From an uncultured Duncaniella sp. (lineage in GTDB: Bacteria > Bacteroidota > Bacteroidia > Bacteroidales > Muribaculaceae): a DNA stretch of 26,089 bases. Under the pieces are notes generated by a model that was not told the DNA's origin, did no database searches, and saw only the letters and a list, made by a program, of their open reading frames with translations. Location: contig CAJUKP010000028.1 of NCBI GenBank assembly GCA_910587165.1, positions 1 through 26,089 of the forward strand, given 5' to 3'. Shown here piece by piece: positions 24,136 to 26,089 of the stretch. The position numbers were made by a program, and so were the translations under genes. The stretch's first letter is position 1; each line of letters opens with the position of its first letter.

Positions 24136-24352
24136 GAGTAGAAATGGGATTGGCTAAGTCTGTTATGCCATCCCAAGGTCTTTACGGCTAAAGACCTTAT
24201 TAATACCGGGTCGGTACGCCCTGCGGTGAGGCGGGTGTTGCCCTTGCCGGAGCTGCGGAGTCTCGCTCCGCATAGCCCGTGACACGAAGTCAGGCGGACT
24301 ACCTTTTGAAAACCTACGGGAGCGGTGAGTTGTGCCGCTCTTTCGTGCTTTC
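24096..24352 (-). ncRNA. Candidate structured RNA of unknown class
   Basis: This stretch has no convincing gene but contains at least five clean hairpins in a row, read on the minus strand: GAGCGG/CCGCTC (24320–24340), TGCGGAG/CTCCGCA (24254–24272), TACCG/CGGTA (24204–24216), a 10-pair AAGGTCTTTA stem with GCCG loop (24175–24198), and GGGATGGC/GCCAATCCC (24146–24174). A strong terminator closes it. The hallmark sequences of RNase P RNA, tmRNA, SRP RNA and common riboswitches were not found. No consensus promoter was seen just upstream, so the 5' end is uncertain and it could be processed from the phospholipase transcript. The 5' boundary is a guess. Confidence 0.5.
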
Positions 24353-24360
24353 ATATATAC

Positions 24361-24396
24361 AAACAAAGCACCCGTGACATTGGTTGCCACGGGCGC
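24361..24396 (-). terminator. Terminator of the phospholipase gene
   Basis: On the minus strand GCGCCCGTG (24388–24396) pairs with CACGGGTGC (24368–24376), with one G·U pair, and is followed by TTTGTTT. It lies 22 bases after the stop codon. Readthrough would enter the structured RNA region. Confidence 0.8.
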
Positions 24397-24418
24397 GTGT
24401 AAAATATGTGAACTAATG

Positions 24419-25288
24419 TCAATAATCGCTGAACAGTTTCGGCTTGATGACAAGGCCCACCCTCAGCATGGAGTGGAACTCCTTGTAGGCCAGCAATCCC
24501 TCGCCGTAACCGTTGTAATATTGCAGGAACAGATATTGGTTGTCGCGGGGAAATATGCGGTAGTTTAGTTCGATGACAGTGTTGTAGTTGAGCTTCCATC
24601 CCTTCCTCTTCACAAGCGTCACGGCCACACCGAAACGCTCGTTGAGCGAGGTGAACGAGGTGCCTATCTGATATATGCCGCAATAGTTCAGGATATCCTT
24701 GTTCTCCATTCCGTCGATGATGGGTATCCATGCCTTTCCGTGCACCATGATCTGCGGGTCGATGAGGATGCTGCCGCCGAGTGTGATGCGGTTCCACGAG
24801 CGTGACGCCGTTCCGTCGCGGCCGTTCGACTCATGCTCGACCACAAGGTTGAGCTTGCCCACGAAACGGTCTCTCACAAACAGAGGCTTTGTGAGCCCGA
24901 TGCCGGGGTTGAAATTGAGATCGGTCATGGGCATGGAGTTCTCAAGCACATTCCAGAAACATTTCTGGCTGTAGAAGAGGAACAGATACGTACCTCCGGG
25001 AAGTGTGGACCGGGTGAGACGCTGGGCTATGGATATCTGAAACTTGATGTTGGTGTTGTCGCGCCTTATCTTCTCCCCCACCGGGGGGCCGAATATGAAG
25101 TAATTGTCCTTATAGAGTCCGAAATACGGGCCGGAGTCAAAGGCCCGTCTGATGCTGTCGGAATTGACCTTCACCTCTTCCCCCTCCGGGACGCCGGGGA
25201 CGGTGGTGACTATCTGCGAGCTCCCGGCCAGCGGCAGCAGGAGCAGGATCAATGTGACGAGAATGGATGCGGATCGCGCTTGTGGCAT
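24419..25288 (-). CDS. pldA: Outer-membrane phospholipase A (OmpLA/PldA family)
   Basis: The family hydrolyses phospholipids that reach the outer leaflet of the outer membrane. The 289-residue product has a signal peptide (hydrophobic residues 8–21, cleavage near AGSSQ) and a beta-barrel-like alternating pattern. The active-site pattern is clear: EHESNGRDG with H152 and S154, then RSWNR with N166, whose spacing of 14 from the histidine equals H142–N156 of E. coli OmpLA. LFLQYYNGYGEGLLAY matches the family C-terminal signature. The ATG at 25288 is preferred over an upstream TTG because a consensus promoter lies between them. It is transcribed alone and followed by a terminator. Confidence 0.92.
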   Translation of the reverse strand: MPQARSASILVTLILLLLPLAGSSQIVTTVPGVPEGEEVKVNSDSIRRAFDSGPYFGLYKDNYFIFGPPVGEKIRRDNTNIKFQISIAQRLTRSTLPGGTYLFLFYSQKCFWNVLENSMPMTDLNFNPGIGLTKPLFVRDRFVGKLNLVVEHESNGRDGTASRSWNRITLGGSILIDPQIMVHGKAWIPIIDGMENKDILNYCGIYQIGTSFTSLNERFGVAVTLVKRKGWKLNYNTVIELNYRIFPRDNQYLFLQYYNGYGEGLLAYKEFHSMLRVGLVIKPKLFSDY

Positions 25289-25309
25289 GAATGTGTGATG
25301 ATTGCTATG

Positions 25310-25341
25310 CAAAAATAGTGAATCCGCCCGAGAGGAACAAA
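25310..25341 (-). promoter_or_regulatory. Promoter of pldA
   Basis: On the minus strand TTTG (25338–25341), a 20-base spacer and TATTTTTG (25310–25317) match the Bacteroidota consensus exactly. The −7 box overlaps the TTG that would extend the gene, so translation must start at the ATG 21 bases downstream. The −33 box lies inside the T-run of the pckA terminator. Confidence 0.85.
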
Positions 25342-25380
25342 AAAAGCGGACGGAATCAGCGTTTGAGCGATCCGTCCGCT
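25338..25380 (-). terminator. Terminator of pckA
   Basis: On the minus strand AGCGGACGGA (25371–25380) pairs exactly with TCCGTCCGCT (25345–25354), followed by TTTTTTTG. It begins 54 bases after the pckA stop. Confidence 0.9.
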
Positions 25381-25434
25381 TCGTATCAGTCTATCTCACA
25401 GCCTTGACGGCCGGAGTTGCGGGCAATTTGTGAA

Positions 25435-26089
25435 TCAGCCGATGTGGGGACCGGCAGCTACGAGAGCACGACCGGCTTCATGGCCTTCGAACTTCTTGAA
25501 GTTGTTGATGAACATCTCGGCGAGCTTGTCGGCCTTCTTGGTCCACTCTGCGGGATCGGTGTAGGTGTCGCGGGGATCGAGGATCTTGGGATCAACGCCG
25601 GGGAGTTCGGTGGGGATGGTGAAGTCGAAGATGGGGAGCTGCTTGGTAGGAGCCTTCAGGATCGAGCCGTCGAGGATGGCGTCGATGATGCCACGGGTGT
25701 CGCGGATCGAGATACGCTTGCCTGTGCCGTTCCAGCCGGTGTTGACCAGATAAGCCTTGGCGCCGCTCTTCTCCATGCGCTTAACGAGCTCCTCGGCATA
25801 CTTGGTGGGGTGGAGCGAGAGGAACGCTGCACCGAAGCAGGCAGAGAAAGTGGGGGTAGGCTCGGTGATGCCGCGCTCTGTACCGGCGAGCTTGGAGGTG
25901 AAGCCCGAGAGGAAGTAATACTTGGTCTGCTCGGGGGTCAGGATCGACACGGGAGGAAGCACTCCGAATGCGTCGGCCGACAGGAAGATCACGTTCTTGG
26001 CAGCGGGGCCCTTGGAAGGAACGATGATGTTCTTGATGTGGTTGATGGGGTAGCTTACGCGGGTGTTCTCGGTCACGCTCTTGTCGGTG
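25435..26089 (-). CDS. pckA: Phosphoenolpyruvate carboxykinase (ATP), C-terminal part
   Basis: The enzyme interconverts oxaloacetate plus ATP and PEP plus CO2; in gut Bacteroidales it runs mostly towards oxaloacetate on the route to succinate and propionate. About 217 C-terminal residues are visible and the frame stays open to the window edge (TDKS before VTENTRVSYPINHI), so the N-terminal part with the P-loop lies beyond 26089. Recognisable blocks are NTRVSYP, FLSADAFGVLPPVS, FLSGFTSKLAGTERG, FSACFGAAFL and LVNTGWNGTGKRISI with the adenine-binding region. The call is the ATP form because of the FLSGFTSKLAGTE signature, which the GTP form lacks. The C-terminus is complete and a terminator follows. 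Confidence 0.96.
   Translation of the reverse strand, partial: TDKSVTENTRVSYPINHIKNIIVPSKGPAAKNVIFLSADAFGVLPPVSILTPEQTKYYFLSGFTSKLAGTERGITEPTPTFSACFGAAFLSLHPTKYAEELVKRMEKSGAKAYLVNTGWNGTGKRISIRDTRGIIDAILDGSILKAPTKQLPIFDFTIPTELPGVDPKILDPRDTYTDPAEWTKKADKLAEMFINNFKKFEGHEAGRALVAAGPHIG

Noticed and set aside
24096..24352. RNase P RNA, tmRNA, SRP RNA, 6S RNA or a cobalamin riboswitch
   Set aside because: The P4 sequences of RNase P, the tRNA-like end of tmRNA, the GGAAG-type loop of SRP RNA and the long rod of 6S are absent. A stretch on the plus strand (AAGTCAGGCGGACTACC) faintly resembles a B12 box, but the rest of that riboswitch core is missing.
24163..24453. Minus-strand open frame of 96 codons in the structured RNA region
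   Set aside because: It crosses the phospholipase terminator and several hairpins, has an Arg/Ser-rich random-looking translation, and no family features.
1..26089. A new defence or secondary-metabolite system
   Set aside because: All sizeable genes belong to recognisable housekeeping, stress, lipid, carbohydrate or transport-related families; no cluster of unknown genes is present.

Overview
The window looks like a Bacteroidales chromosome, probably a Muribaculaceae-type gut bacterium (family-level call is an inference). The order tuf–tRNA-Trp–secE–nusG–rplKAJL–rpoBC is typical of the Bacteroidota. Several promoters match the phylum-specific TTTG-N20-TAnnTTTG signal, and gene starts have A-rich leaders instead of Shine-Dalgarno sites. 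Base composition is fairly GC-rich and codons strongly favour C in the third position (judged by eye).

Region 1 (1–13040, + strand) is the translation/transcription core: EF-Tu, tRNA-Trp, SecE, NusG, L11, L1, L10, L7/L12, RpoB and RpoC. It has a structured leader before rplK, an attenuator-like hairpin between rplL and rpoB, and a very long terminator hairpin after rpoC. RpoB keeps the residues associated with rifampicin sensitivity.

Region 2 (13039–17150) holds two overlapping minus-strand genes: a GT-A-like glycosyltransferase and a short diverged copy of its N-terminal half that lacks the VDDD motif. A TPR membrane protein is read divergently from them, followed by a lone secreted family-1 pectate lyase.

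Region 3 (17189–20085) is a minus-strand housekeeping operon ruvX–def–ettA (resolvase-like nuclease, peptide deformylase, ABC-F translation factor). A tRNA-Pro(UGG) with a textbook promoter is read divergently.

Region 4 (20086–24418) has riboflavin synthase, a PduO-type cobalamin adenosyltransferase, a Fur/PerR-type regulator next to a rubrerythrin (a peroxide-defence pair), and an aldo/keto reductase. Three gaps in this region carry copies of one long-hairpin repeat family, with ends reading AAGGATACAAATGGACAAAAGG. After the third copy comes a highly structured stretch of about 250 bases that ends in a strong minus-strand terminator and may be an unclassified RNA.

Region 5 (24419–26089) has an outer-membrane phospholipase A and the C-terminal part of an ATP-dependent PEP carboxykinase cut by the window edge, both on the minus strand.

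Most of the window is ordinary core genome. The parts worth a second look are the hairpin repeat family, the structured RNA candidate, the glycosyltransferase pair and the rplK leader. I see no phage, plasmid, insertion sequence, CRISPR array or recognisable defence system.
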